A stretch of DNA of 64,000 nt from Gordonia sp. SL306 (GTDB taxonomy: Bacteria; Actinomycetota; Actinomycetes; Mycobacteriales; Mycobacteriaceae): NCBI RefSeq assembly GCF_026625785.1, contig NZ_CP113063.1, forward strand, positions 1,178,001-1,242,000. Reading direction: 5' to 3'. Positions 38,104-46,429 of the stretch are shown one piece after another. The notes under the pieces were generated by a model that saw nothing but the letters and a program-made list of their open reading frames with translations, was not told the DNA's origin and searched no databases. Positions within the stretch are counted from its first letter, which is position 1; each line of letters opens with the position of its first letter. The position numbers were made by a program, and so were the translations under genes.

Positions 38104-39186
38104 TCAGCCCCCCGGCCTTTCGTCTTTCCAGCAACGGGTGGCCGCACTGGTGTACAGCACATGGTTGATGTCGGGCAGCGGGACCACCGGCTGCGTCAGC
38201 ATCGTCGACTTGCCGTTGCCGGCGACGACATCGATACCGCAGAGATAGAACTGGAACCAGGAGCCGAAGGTCGCGGCCCGGCCGATCTTCTGCAACTTGA
38301 CCGGCAGGTTGGTCAGAATCTGTTTCACATCCTCGTCGCGGGCGTTGATCTGGTCCGACAGCGACTTCAACCCGGCGATGTCACCTTGGATGGCGGGTCG
38401 GGTCGGCTGCAGGATCGACGCGGTCACCGCGGTCAGGTTCGACACCGAGCTGATCGCCGACCCCACGGAACCGCGTTGGGCGGCAAGGCCGGTGACGAGC
38501 TTCTCGGTGTTGTCCAGCAATGCCGTGAACTGCTCGTCGTTGCGATTGACCGTGTCCAGCACCGTGCTCAGGTTGGTGATCAGCTGCCCGATCACCTTGT
38601 CCTTGTCGGCGATCGCGTTGGTCAGGTCGGCGGTGCTGCTGATCAGCTGCGAGATCGTGCCGCTCTCCCCCTGGAAGACCTTGATGATCTGCTCCGACAG
38701 CTTGTTCACGTCCCCGGCGGACAGCTCCCGGAACAGCGGCTTGAAACCGTTGAAGAGTTCGGTGAGGTTCACCGCGGGATGGGTGTCCTGGTGCGTCGGA
38801 TCGGTACCGAACGTGTGCCCGGTGTCGACGGTCTGGTCGGGATCGCCCGCGCCCTTCTCCAGCGCCAGATACCGCAGGCCGGTCAGGTTCCGGTAGCGGA
38901 TGTAGATCTGCGTGCCCTCGGGCAGCTGATCGCGGTTGACGTTGAACGAGACCAGCGCCTGGTTGCGGTCATGCACCTCGACGTCGGTCACCTGCCCGAC
39001 GCGGACGCCCGCGATGCGGACGTCGTCGCCCTTGTTGAGCAGGGCGGCGTCGGAGAACACGGCCTTGAAGTCGCTGTCTCCGTCGCCGCCTGCGTTGGCG
39101 ATCGTCAACGCCAGCAGACTGGTGGCGACCACGGTCACCACCGCGAAGACGATGAGTTTGATCAGTGGTCCGGTGATGGATTTCAT
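38104..39186 (-). CDS. mceB: MCE family protein MceB
   Basis: 360 residues. Membrane helix at about 9-29 (IKLIVFAVVTVVATSLLALT), Mce domain with ALLNKGDDVRIAGVRVGQVT, then helical repeats; the C-terminus ends NHVLYTSAATRCWKDERPGG with a late Cys as in other MceB proteins. The ATG overlaps the end of mceA by four bases. Confidence 0.93.
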   Translation of the reverse strand: MKSITGPLIKLIVFAVVTVVATSLLALTIANAGGDGDSDFKAVFSDAALLNKGDDVRIAGVRVGQVTDVEVHDRNQALVSFNVNRDQLPEGTQIYIRYRNLTGLRYLALEKGAGDPDQTVDTGHTFGTDPTHQDTHPAVNLTELFNGFKPLFRELSAGDVNKLSEQIIKVFQGESGTISQLISSTADLTNAIADKDKVIGQLITNLSTVLDTVNRNDEQFTALLDNTEKLVTGLAAQRGSVGSAISSVSNLTAVTASILQPTRPAIQGDIAGLKSLSDQINARDEDVKQILTNLPVKLQKIGRAATFGSWFQFYLCGIDVVAGNGKSTMLTQPVVPLPDINHVLYTSAATRCWKDERPGG

Positions 39187-40517
39187 CGGATGGTGACCTG
39201 CGCTCCCTGTAGCGATACGCCGCCGATCGTGGTGACCCAGGTCGGAACCTTCTCAGGGTCGGTGCCGTTGGCGCCGCCATAGATGACCTTCAGTTGCTTC
39301 ACGTAGTCGGGATCGTCGAACGGGTTCGACCGGATGGTCCCGGCCGGGGTGGCGGAGAACTGCGGCTGCGGCAACGTCGGCATCGTGCGCGGGCCCGGAT
39401 TGCGCGACGGTGGCTGGTACGAGCCGTCGGCGAGACCCCCACCCGGGTACTGCGGGAACGGGCGTCCGTTCGTCGGCGGGTCGTAGCAGACCGCAGGCGG
39501 ATCGCTGTCGAGGAGACGCGGCTCGTCCTGGTTCGGCAGGTAACGACCACGCGGGTTGACGAACTGGAGGTTCACCCGCACACCCGGGTTCGCGGTGCCC
39601 TGGCCGACGATCTTGCGCGACTCGGGAATGAGGGTCGCGAAGTTGTGGGCCGTGCAGACGAACGTCGGCGACTGCTTGGCCAGGCCCACGAGGAACGGCT
39701 CCGAATCCACCGCGAGGTCGATCAGGTCGGCCCGGTTCTGCTGCAGGAACTTGGTGGTGTCCGTCGCCGCCACACCCACGGTCGAGATGAGGGTGCGCAG
39801 ATCGCCTTGACGCTCGACGATGGTCTTGTTCGTGGTCCGGAAGTTGTCGAGGGCGTCGATGACGTCCGGCAGCGCGTCCGAATAGGTCTTGGAGAAGCTC
39901 GCGAGCCCACGCAGCGTGCCCTGGAGTTCGGGCATGTTGTCGTTGACGCGCGTGAAGATCTTGTTGAGCTCGTCGAACGTGACGCCGAGCTGTTGTCCTC
40001 GTCCGGCCAGCGCCTGCGACAGAGATGTCAGCGTGACGTTCAGGTCCTGCGGCGGGATCGCCTTGAGCACCGGGAGCAGCTTGTCGAAGAGGTCCTGGAC
40101 CTCGCGTGCGTTGCCGCTCTGGTCGGTGTAGATGGTGTCGCCGTTGGCGAGAGTCGCGGCCGACGGGTCGTCGGTCGGGACCTGCAGCGCCACATAGCGT
40201 TCACCGAACAGTGTCTTCGGGAGGATGCGCGCAGTGGTGTTCTGCGGCAACTGCGACGCCATGTCGGGCGTCAGTCCGAGGGTGACCGCGACACTGCCGT
40301 CGGCGGCGGGTTCCACGTCGCGGACCTCGCCGACCACCACGCCGCGCGCCTTGACGTCGGCGTTGGTCGGCAGTGCGTTACCGGTGGAGTCGGTTTTCAG
40401 GGTCACGTTGGCGAACGTCGTGAACCCGTCGTTGAACTTCGTGATCGTGACCACGAAGAACAGCGCCACCACGACGAAGAACACCAGCCCGAGCAGCCGG
40501 CGACGTAGCGTCGACAT
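39183..40517 (-). CDS. mceA: MCE family protein MceA
   Basis: 444 residues. Membrane helix at about 7-27 (LLGLVFFVVVALFFVVTITK), Mce domain (LPTNADVKARGVVVGEVRDV), long helical stretch and a Pro-rich region near 350-400 (QYPGGGLADGSYQPPSRNPG). It is the first of six Mce subunits. It follows yrbEB by three bases. The substrate of this importer (sterol, fatty acid, mycolate or other) cannot be told from the sequence alone. Confidence 0.92.
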   Translation of the reverse strand: MSTLRRRLLGLVFFVVVALFFVVTITKFNDGFTTFANVTLKTDSTGNALPTNADVKARGVVVGEVRDVEPAADGSVAVTLGLTPDMASQLPQNTTARILPKTLFGERYVALQVPTDDPSAATLANGDTIYTDQSGNAREVQDLFDKLLPVLKAIPPQDLNVTLTSLSQALAGRGQQLGVTFDELNKIFTRVNDNMPELQGTLRGLASFSKTYSDALPDVIDALDNFRTTNKTIVERQGDLRTLISTVGVAATDTTKFLQQNRADLIDLAVDSEPFLVGLAKQSPTFVCTAHNFATLIPESRKIVGQGTANPGVRVNLQFVNPRGRYLPNQDEPRLLDSDPPAVCYDPPTNGRPFPQYPGGGLADGSYQPPSRNPGPRTMPTLPQPQFSATPAGTIRSNPFDDPDYVKQLKVIYGGANGTDPEKVPTWVTTIGGVSLQGAQVTIR

Positions 40518-40520
40518 CGG

Positions 40521-41393
40521 TCAGCCTCCCACTCGCACAGTCGTCGTGGTGCCCCAGATCGCGAGCCCCAAGAAGAAGTCCAACACCGCGATCAGCACGA
40601 GCGCAGCACGCACGGCATGTCCGACCGCCACGCCGACGCCGGCCGGACCGCCGGTCGCGTAGTAGCCGTAATAGCAGTGCACGAGAATGATCACGAAGGC
40701 GAAGACCAGCACCTTGCCGAACGACCACAGCACGTCGCCGGGTGGCAGGAACAGGTTGAAGTAGTGGTCGTAGGACCCGCCCGACTGCCCGTTGAAGACC
40801 GTGGTGATGACGCGCGACGCCAGATACGCCGAGAGCAGACCTAGCACGTAGAGCGGGATGACCGCGACGAAGCCGGCGATCACGCGTGTGGAGACCAGGA
40901 ACGGGATCGACGGCACCGCCATCGATTCGAGCGCGTCGATCTCCTCCGAGATGCGCATGGCACCGAGCTGCGCGGTGAATCCGCATCCGACCGTGGCCGA
41001 GAGCGCAAGACCGGCCACCAGCGGCGCGACCTCACGGGTGTTCACATACGCCGAGAGGAAGCCGGTCAGCGCCTGCGAACCGATCTGATCGAGGGCCGCA
41101 TACCCCTGCAGCCCGACGACGACGCCGGTGAAGCCCGACATCAGCACCATCACGCCGATCGTGCCGCCGATGACCGCGAGCCCGCCCGACCCGAAGGCGA
41201 CCTCGGCCAGCAGCCGCAGCACCTCACGGGTGTAGTGGACAAGCGTCTTGGGGATCCACGCGAGAGTGCGCCCATAGAACGACATCTGCTCGCCCGCGCC
41301 GTCGAGCAACTTGAGCGGCTTACGCAGCTGCTTTCGGGCTTCGTACAGGTAGTACTCGGGCCGCGACTTGGAGATCGTCACACCACCGGCCAT
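40521..41393 (-). CDS. yrbEB: MlaE-like permease YrbEB
   Basis: 290 residues, integral-membrane permease of the Mce importer, partner of YrbEA. Hydrophobic segments include GLAVIGGTIGVMVLMSGFTG; the cytoplasmic coupling helix carries AQLGAMRISEEIDALESMAV, the conserved Glu-Glu-Asp motif of MlaE proteins. It lies two bases after yrbEA. The permease pair contacts the Mkl ATPase. Confidence 0.94.
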   Translation of the reverse strand: MAGGVTISKSRPEYYLYEARKQLRKPLKLLDGAGEQMSFYGRTLAWIPKTLVHYTREVLRLLAEVAFGSGGLAVIGGTIGVMVLMSGFTGVVVGLQGYAALDQIGSQALTGFLSAYVNTREVAPLVAGLALSATVGCGFTAQLGAMRISEEIDALESMAVPSIPFLVSTRVIAGFVAVIPLYVLGLLSAYLASRVITTVFNGQSGGSYDHYFNLFLPPGDVLWSFGKVLVFAFVIILVHCYYGYYATGGPAGVGVAVGHAVRAALVLIAVLDFFLGLAIWGTTTTVRVGG

Positions 41394-41395
41394 CG

Positions 41396-42202
41396 CTAGC
41401 TTCCCTTCGGCGGAACGATCTGCAGGTAGACCGCAGTGATGATCAGGTTGGCGAGGAACAACAGCAGGAAGGTGATGACCACGCTCTGGTTGACCGCGTC
41501 ACCGACGCCCTTCGGCCCGCCCTTCGGGTTGAGTCCCTTGTAGGCGGCGACGACACCTGCGAGCACACCGAAGATGGCGGCCTTGAGCGTGGACACATAG
41601 AGGTCCGGGAGTTGCGCCAGCGCACCGAACGAGGCGAGATAGGCGCCCGGGGTGCCGCCCTGCACGACGACGTTGAAGAAGTAGCCACCACCGATACCGA
41701 CGACCGCGACCAATCCGTTGAGCAACATCGCCACCAGCACCATCGCGATGACGCGCGGAACAACCAGGCGCTGGATCGGATTGATGCCGAGCACCTCCAT
41801 CGCGTCGATCTCCTCGCGAATGGTGCGGGACCCGAGGTCGGCGGCCACCGCGGATCCCGCGGCGCCTGCGATCAGCAGCGACGTCACCAGTGGCGATCCC
41901 TGCTGGATCACCACGAGCACGCTGGCCGCACCGGTGTACGACTCGGCACCGAGCTGCTTGATCAGCGAACCGGTCTGCAGCGACACGATCGCGCCGAACG
42001 GGATCGCGATCAGAGCGGTCGGCAGGATCGTCACACTCGCGATGAACCAGGCCTGCTGGATGAACTCGCGCCACTGGAACGGACGCACGAAGGATTGACG
42101 CGCGACGTCGACGAAAAGCTGCACGATGTTGCCGGTCTGGGCGAGCGCGCCCGTTCCGGCCTGAGCTATCCGATCAACGCCACGCGTGGTGGCACTGGTC
42201 AT
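41396..42202 (-). CDS. yrbEA: MlaE-like permease YrbEA
   Basis: 268 residues, first permease of the Mce importer. The coupling-helix motif reads LGSRTIREEIDAMEVLGINP, and the C-terminal hydrophobic segments end in FLLLFLANLIITAVYLQIVP. ATG at 42202 is two bases after the mkl stop; the open frame extends back into mkl and is rejected. It is cotranscribed with the ATPase and all Mce subunits. Confidence 0.94.
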   Translation of the reverse strand: MTSATTRGVDRIAQAGTGALAQTGNIVQLFVDVARQSFVRPFQWREFIQQAWFIASVTILPTALIAIPFGAIVSLQTGSLIKQLGAESYTGAASVLVVIQQGSPLVTSLLIAGAAGSAVAADLGSRTIREEIDAMEVLGINPIQRLVVPRVIAMVLVAMLLNGLVAVVGIGGGYFFNVVVQGGTPGAYLASFGALAQLPDLYVSTLKAAIFGVLAGVVAAYKGLNPKGGPKGVGDAVNQSVVITFLLLFLANLIITAVYLQIVPPKGS

Positions 42203-42204
42203 CC

Positions 42205-43434
42205 TTACGAACTCCGACCGTCGTTGGGCTGCCGGAACTGGCCGGTTTCGATGGGCTGGGTGACGGTGTTGTCGTTGGCGCCCTCGCCAACCGGGGGTGT
42301 CGCCCAGCTCTGGGTTGGGGCGTCGCTGCCGGCGTAGTCGCCGCCTGCGGCATGGGCCGGCGTCCACTCGCCCGCCGCGTGCGCCGCCCCGACCGGCACG
42401 TTCTCGGTGCTCTGATCGGCGGCATGCGCATCGGATTCGGCGCGCATGCGGTCTTCCTCGTCCATGCTGCGACGAATGGCTTCCTGCGCGTTCGGCGGCA
42501 TCGTGTGCAACATCTCGTGCACACGCTGACGGTGCCGCGCGACGGCCTTGCGTTCGGGCATCCCCGGATTGGGCTGCACCTGCGGAATGATCTCGGAGAA
42601 GTCGTCCTTGGTGCCGCCACCGCCGATACCGGCAGCCTGCATGGCCTCCTCGGCCTTCTGCACGCCCTCGTCCTTCTCTTCCGACATCCCGATCGGACCG
42701 AACCGGTCACCGGAGAGGAACTGCTTGACCACCGGCTGCTCGGAGGTCAGCAACTGCTCACGCGGACCGAACATCACCAACTCCTTGCGGAACAACATGC
42801 CGATGTTGTCGGGAATCGTCCGGGCGATGTTGATGTTGTGCGTCACGATCAAAATCGTCGCGTCGATCTGGGCGTTGATGTCGATCAGCAACTGGCTGAT
42901 GTAGGCGGTACGCACCGGATCCAGACCCGAGTCCGGCTCATCACAGAGGATGATCTGCGGATCGAGCACCAGCGCACGCGCCAGACCGGCACGCTTACGC
43001 ATACCACCGGAGATCTCGCCGGGCAGTTTGTCCTCGGCACCGGTCAGACCGACCAGGTCGATCTTCTCCATCACGATGTCGCGGACTTCGTCTTCCTTCT
43101 TCTTCGTGTGCTCACGAAGCGGGAACGCCACGTTGTCGAACAGCGACATGGAGCCGAATAGGGCACCATCCTGGAACAACACCCCGAACAACTTGCGGAT
43201 CTCATAGAGTTCCTTGGCCGAACACTGGGTGATGTCGGTGCCATCGATGACCACCGACCCCTGCTCGGGATGCAACAAGCCGATCAACGTCTTCAGGAAC
43301 ACCGACTTACCGGTACCCGACGGACCCAACAGGGCAGACACCTCACCCGACGGCAACGTCAACGACACATCACGCCAGATGTTCTGCGATCCGAATGACT
43401 TGGTGAGCCCCTCAACACTGACCTCTACACCCAC
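42205..43434 (-). CDS. mkl: Mce transporter ATPase Mkl (MceG)
   Basis: 409 residues. ABC ATPase with Walker A LLGPSGTGKS (36-44), signature EISGGMRKRAGLARAL, Walker B IILCDEPDSGLDPVR and switch VTHNI. The C-terminal extension beyond residue 270 is hydrophilic and Glu/Ala-rich, as in MceG proteins. GTG start with GGGAGG upstream. In Mycobacterium tuberculosis mkl also lies near rplL and rpoB but apart from any mce operon; here the permease and mce genes follow it directly. Confidence 0.95.
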   Translation of the reverse strand: MGVEVSVEGLTKSFGSQNIWRDVSLTLPSGEVSALLGPSGTGKSVFLKTLIGLLHPEQGSVVIDGTDITQCSAKELYEIRKLFGVLFQDGALFGSMSLFDNVAFPLREHTKKKEDEVRDIVMEKIDLVGLTGAEDKLPGEISGGMRKRAGLARALVLDPQIILCDEPDSGLDPVRTAYISQLLIDINAQIDATILIVTHNINIARTIPDNIGMLFRKELVMFGPREQLLTSEQPVVKQFLSGDRFGPIGMSEEKDEGVQKAEEAMQAAGIGGGGTKDDFSEIIPQVQPNPGMPERKAVARHRQRVHEMLHTMPPNAQEAIRRSMDEEDRMRAESDAHAADQSTENVPVGAAHAAGEWTPAHAAGGDYAGSDAPTQSWATPPVGEGANDNTVTQPIETGQFRQPNDGRSS

Positions 43435-43678
43435 TGCATCCTCCCAGACATTCGCTGCCCCCTGCGGCGGTCAGGGTGACCACTCACGATCCGGTGGCAT
43501 TGTGGTTGGGGTCACTGTAGCGGACGCCCGCTGATCCCCACACCCGCCCGCGCCCCTCGATCCCCCATCGAGACCAGGCGCGTGTCGGTTCCTTACCCAC
43601 CGGTAACTTCCCTGCCGAATGAGCGTAGCCCATGCCACGCGGTTCGCAAAGTGCGCCGACCATCACAATCCAGGGACA
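43435..43678 (-). promoter_or_regulatory. mkl-mce upstream region with TTACC-N4-GGTAA palindrome
   Basis: Gene-free region between rplL and mkl. The perfect palindrome TTACC-CACC-GGTAA is at 43593-43606, of the same TACC-N4-GGTA form as those at 19099 and 20146. It is the best candidate for a control site of the mce operon. No clear -10/-35 pair was fixed. Confidence 0.45.
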
Positions 43679-43716
43679 ACAGTGGCCCGTGGGGTATCTC
43701 ACCCACGGGCCACTGT
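43679..43716 (-). terminator. rplJ-rplL terminator hairpin
   Basis: Perfect 15-bp stem ACAGTGGCCCGTGGG / CCCACGGGCCACTGT with an eight-base loop, 44 bases after the rplL stop. On the minus strand it is followed by TGTCCC, so the U tract is weak. Confidence 0.75.
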
Positions 43717-43760
43717 CGAAGTGCTGTCAGATCCCTGAAGAGGGAGCCTTCGAGCTGTCT

Positions 43761-44150
43761 TTACTTGACGGACACCGAAGCGCCGGCCTCTTCGAGCTTG
43801 GCCTTGGCAGCGTCGGCGGCTTCCTTGTCGACCTTCTCCAGGATCGGCTTCGGAGCACCCTCGACGAGGTCCTTGGCTTCCTTCAGGCCCAGGCCCGAGA
43901 CGATCTCACGGACCACCTTGATAACCTGGATCTTCTTGTCGCCCGCGCCCTCGAGCACGACGTCGAACTCGTCCTGCTCGGCAGCGGCCTCGGCGCCACC
44001 GGCAGCCGGAGCACCGGCAGCGGCAACGGCGACCGGAGCGGCCGCGGTGACCTCGAAGACCTCTTCGAACTTCTTCACGAAATCGCTGAGCTCCAGCAGG
44101 GTCAGTTCCTTGAACTGATCGATGAGCTCGTCAGCGGTGAGCTTCGCCAT
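43761..44150 (-). CDS. rplL: Ribosomal protein bL12 (L7/L12)
   Basis: 129 residues. N-terminal dimerisation part ([20 protein letters not shown]), Ala/Gly hinge near 45-60, and the globular domain with [20 protein letters not shown] and LVEGAPKPI for factor binding. It forms the ribosomal stalk with L10. ATG follows AGGAAGG. Partner gene rplJ lies 90 bases upstream in the same operon. Confidence 0.98.
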   Translation of the reverse strand: MAKLTADELIDQFKELTLLELSDFVKKFEEVFEVTAAAPVAVAAAGAPAAGGAEAAAEQDEFDVVLEGAGDKKIQVIKVVREIVSGLGLKEAKDLVEGAPKPILEKVDKEAADAAKAKLEEAGASVSVK

Positions 44151-44240
44151 GGTGGCGTCCTTCCTGTCAGTCCCCAGACGGGGCTTGGTTCATCCCGGCA
44201 CGGAGTCGCCCGCCCAAGGATTGGTGTGTTGCGGCGAGAA

Positions 44241-44765
44241 TTACTCGCCGGCTTCGTTCTTCTTCTCCTGCAGGGCCGCGGCGAGGCGCGCCACCTGCGA
44301 AGCCGGCTGGTTGAACAGACCGGCAGCCTTTGCCAAGTTGCCCTTCATGGCACCGGCGAGCTTGGCCAACAGAACCTCACGGGTCTCCAGGTCGGCGATC
44401 TGTTCGATCTCCGCCACGGACAGCGCACGGCCGTCCATGGTGCCGCCCTTGATGACCAGAGCCTTGTTGTCCTTGGCGAACGTCTTGATCGCCTTCGCGG
44501 CCATGACCGGCTCGCCTTCGATGAAGGCGATCGCGGTCGGACCGGTGAACAGCTCGTCGAGCCCTTCCACGCCCGCCTCGGCGGCGGCACGCTTCACCAG
44601 GGTGTTCTTGGCGACGGAGTAGGTTGCACCCTCACCGAGGGAACGACGCAGCTCGGAGATCTGCTTGACGGACAGGCCACGGTATTCCGTGACGACCGTT
44701 GCCGTGGATCCCTTGAACTGCTCAGCGATCTCCGCGACTGCGGCGACCTTTTCGGACTTGGCCAT
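44241..44765 (-). CDS. rplJ: Ribosomal protein uL10
   Basis: 174 residues. It starts [20 protein letters not shown], followed by [20 protein letters not shown] and a stalk-binding C-terminal helix. It anchors L12 dimers to the ribosome. Strong GAGAGGAGG ribosome site before ATG. A long leader with an attenuator-like hairpin precedes it, consistent with autogenous control of the L10 operon. Confidence 0.98.
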   Translation of the reverse strand: MAKSEKVAAVAEIAEQFKGSTATVVTEYRGLSVKQISELRRSLGEGATYSVAKNTLVKRAAAEAGVEGLDELFTGPTAIAFIEGEPVMAAKAIKTFAKDNKALVIKGGTMDGRALSVAEIEQIADLETREVLLAKLAGAMKGNLAKAAGLFNQPASQVARLAAALQEKKNEAGE

Positions 44766-44858
44766 ACTTCGCCTCCTCTCTCATCACTAGAGTTGGGTCG
44801 GGCCCAACCTGAGCCGAGAGGGGCGAGGTGACGTCGAGATCGACTGTCATCCACATAC

Positions 44859-44891
44859 AAAAACGCCCCGGCACGCAGAAGGCCCGGGGCG
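44859..44891 (-). terminator. Attenuator-like terminator in the rplJ leader
   Basis: On the minus strand, CGCCCCGG-N12-CCGGGGCG is followed by TTTTTGT, an intrinsic terminator about 95 bases before rplJ. In this position it probably serves L10-leader attenuation. The gene-free stretch 44766-45071 also contains the promoter region of the divergent GH76 gene, not resolved. Confidence 0.7.
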
Positions 44892-45071
44892 TGAACAGGC
44901 GCACAAGCGCTCTGTCATTCCTCGTTCTCCCTGCGTGGGCCGCCGACCCGGTCATCGTCGATGACATGGATCGGACCTTCGGTCGGGATCTCTCCCGACG
45001 ACCGACGGTCTCTGGTTGAACCGATACGGCACACGGTTGTGTGCCACACCAAGCGGAAAGGTTACCCGACC

Positions 45072-46256
45072 GTGGCGGATGCAACCAAATCAGCGGGCGG
45101 CGGACCTGCACCGACGACGGCGAACGAGCGCGCAGCGGCAGCCGCCGCGGCGATCACCGACCGCCATCTGAGGCGGATGTTGTGGACGCCCGGCACCCGG
45201 CTTGCCGCGGTCGCGTGGCCGAGCGGGGCGGTCGCGGGGCATTTCGGCATGTGGCACTACTGGTGGCATGCCCACCTGGTGGACCTGCTGGTCGACGCGG
45301 CCATCCATCGCCCGGGCGACGATACCGCCGACGTCGTGGGCCTGCTGCTGCGCGGTATCAACCTGCGCAACCTGGGCAAATGGACGAACAACTACTTCGA
45401 CGACATGGCCTGGCTCGGCCTCGCCATCGAGCGTGCCGACCGTCACCTCGCGCTGAGCCACGACCGGGCGATCCGCACGCTCTCCGGCCGCATGATCGAC
45501 GCCTGGGTACCCCATCTCGGTGGCGGAATCCCGTGGCGCACGATGGACCTCTTCTTCAACGCACCGGCGAACGGCCCTGCGGCCGTCCTGGTGGCGCGGA
45601 CCGGTCACGTGGAGCGGGCGGCGGCGATGGCGGACTGGATGGACGCACACCTCGTCGATGCCGACTCGCACCTGATCATCGACGGCATCAAACCCGGCAC
45701 CCGGCCCGGCGAGATGGAACGGGTCACCGCGATCTATACCTACTGCCAGGGCGTGGTGCTCGGTGCCGAGCTCGAACTCCTCAGGCTCACGCGGCACGAG
45801 GTGCACGCCGAACGCATCGACCGACTCCTCCACGCGGTGCAGACACGGATGTGCCACGACGGGGTGATCCCGGGAGCGGGCGGCGGAGACGGCGGACTGT
45901 TCGCGGGCATCCTGGCGCGCTACCTCGCGCTGGTCGCCACCGATCTGCCGCAGACCATTCAGGGGACCGACGACCTGCGCCGACGAGCAGCGCACATCGT
46001 GGCCACGAGCGCCGAGGCCGCCTGGCTCAATCGCACCGAGACCGATCACGGCCCGGTGTTCGGTGCCGACTGGCGGAAACCTGCGGACAATCCGTCAGGT
46101 GAGGGCACAAACGCCCAGTTCGTCGAGGGTGCGGTCCATTCCTCACAGATCCCGGAACGCGACCTCTCGGTCCAGCTCTCGGCGTGGATGGTGCTCGAGG
46201 CCGCGGCCGCCGTCGACCTGCGGTTACCGGAGCATGTCCAAAAAGAGGCTACCTAG
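45072..46256 (+). CDS. Glycoside hydrolase family 76-like protein
   Basis: 394 residues. The catalytic Asp pair of GH76 (alpha-1,6-mannanase type) is seen as Asp110-Asp111 in TNNYFDDMAWLGLAIE; YTYCQGVVLGAELELL and the Trp-rich FGMWHYWWHAHLVDLLVDA fit the alpha/alpha barrel. The start at GTG 45072 is supported by GGAAAGG; no signal peptide follows, so the protein appears cytoplasmic, unlike typical secreted mannanases. It may act on intracellular mannose-containing glycolipid precursors, or on other substrates. It is divergent from rplJ. Confidence 0.75.
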   Translation: MADATKSAGGGPAPTTANERAAAAAAAITDRHLRRMLWTPGTRLAAVAWPSGAVAGHFGMWHYWWHAHLVDLLVDAAIHRPGDDTADVVGLLLRGINLRNLGKWTNNYFDDMAWLGLAIERADRHLALSHDRAIRTLSGRMIDAWVPHLGGGIPWRTMDLFFNAPANGPAAVLVARTGHVERAAAMADWMDAHLVDADSHLIIDGIKPGTRPGEMERVTAIYTYCQGVVLGAELELLRLTRHEVHAERIDRLLHAVQTRMCHDGVIPGAGGGDGGLFAGILARYLALVATDLPQTIQGTDDLRRRAAHIVATSAEAAWLNRTETDHGPVFGADWRKPADNPSGEGTNAQFVEGAVHSSQIPERDLSVQLSAWMVLEAAAAVDLRLPEHVQKEAT

Positions 46257-46429
46257 TTAGCAATCCGATATCGGGGCTGAGATACCCTCGTCCGGCGAGG
46301 TGAGGAACGCCACATGTGTAACGTCCGTCACCTCGCGGCCGACACGAATGGTGTCGGGGAATCGAGTTTGGCGACGATGCCCTCGTGCATGACCTGAGCG
46401 GGCACCGAGCCTGGGCAGGGTGATGCACC

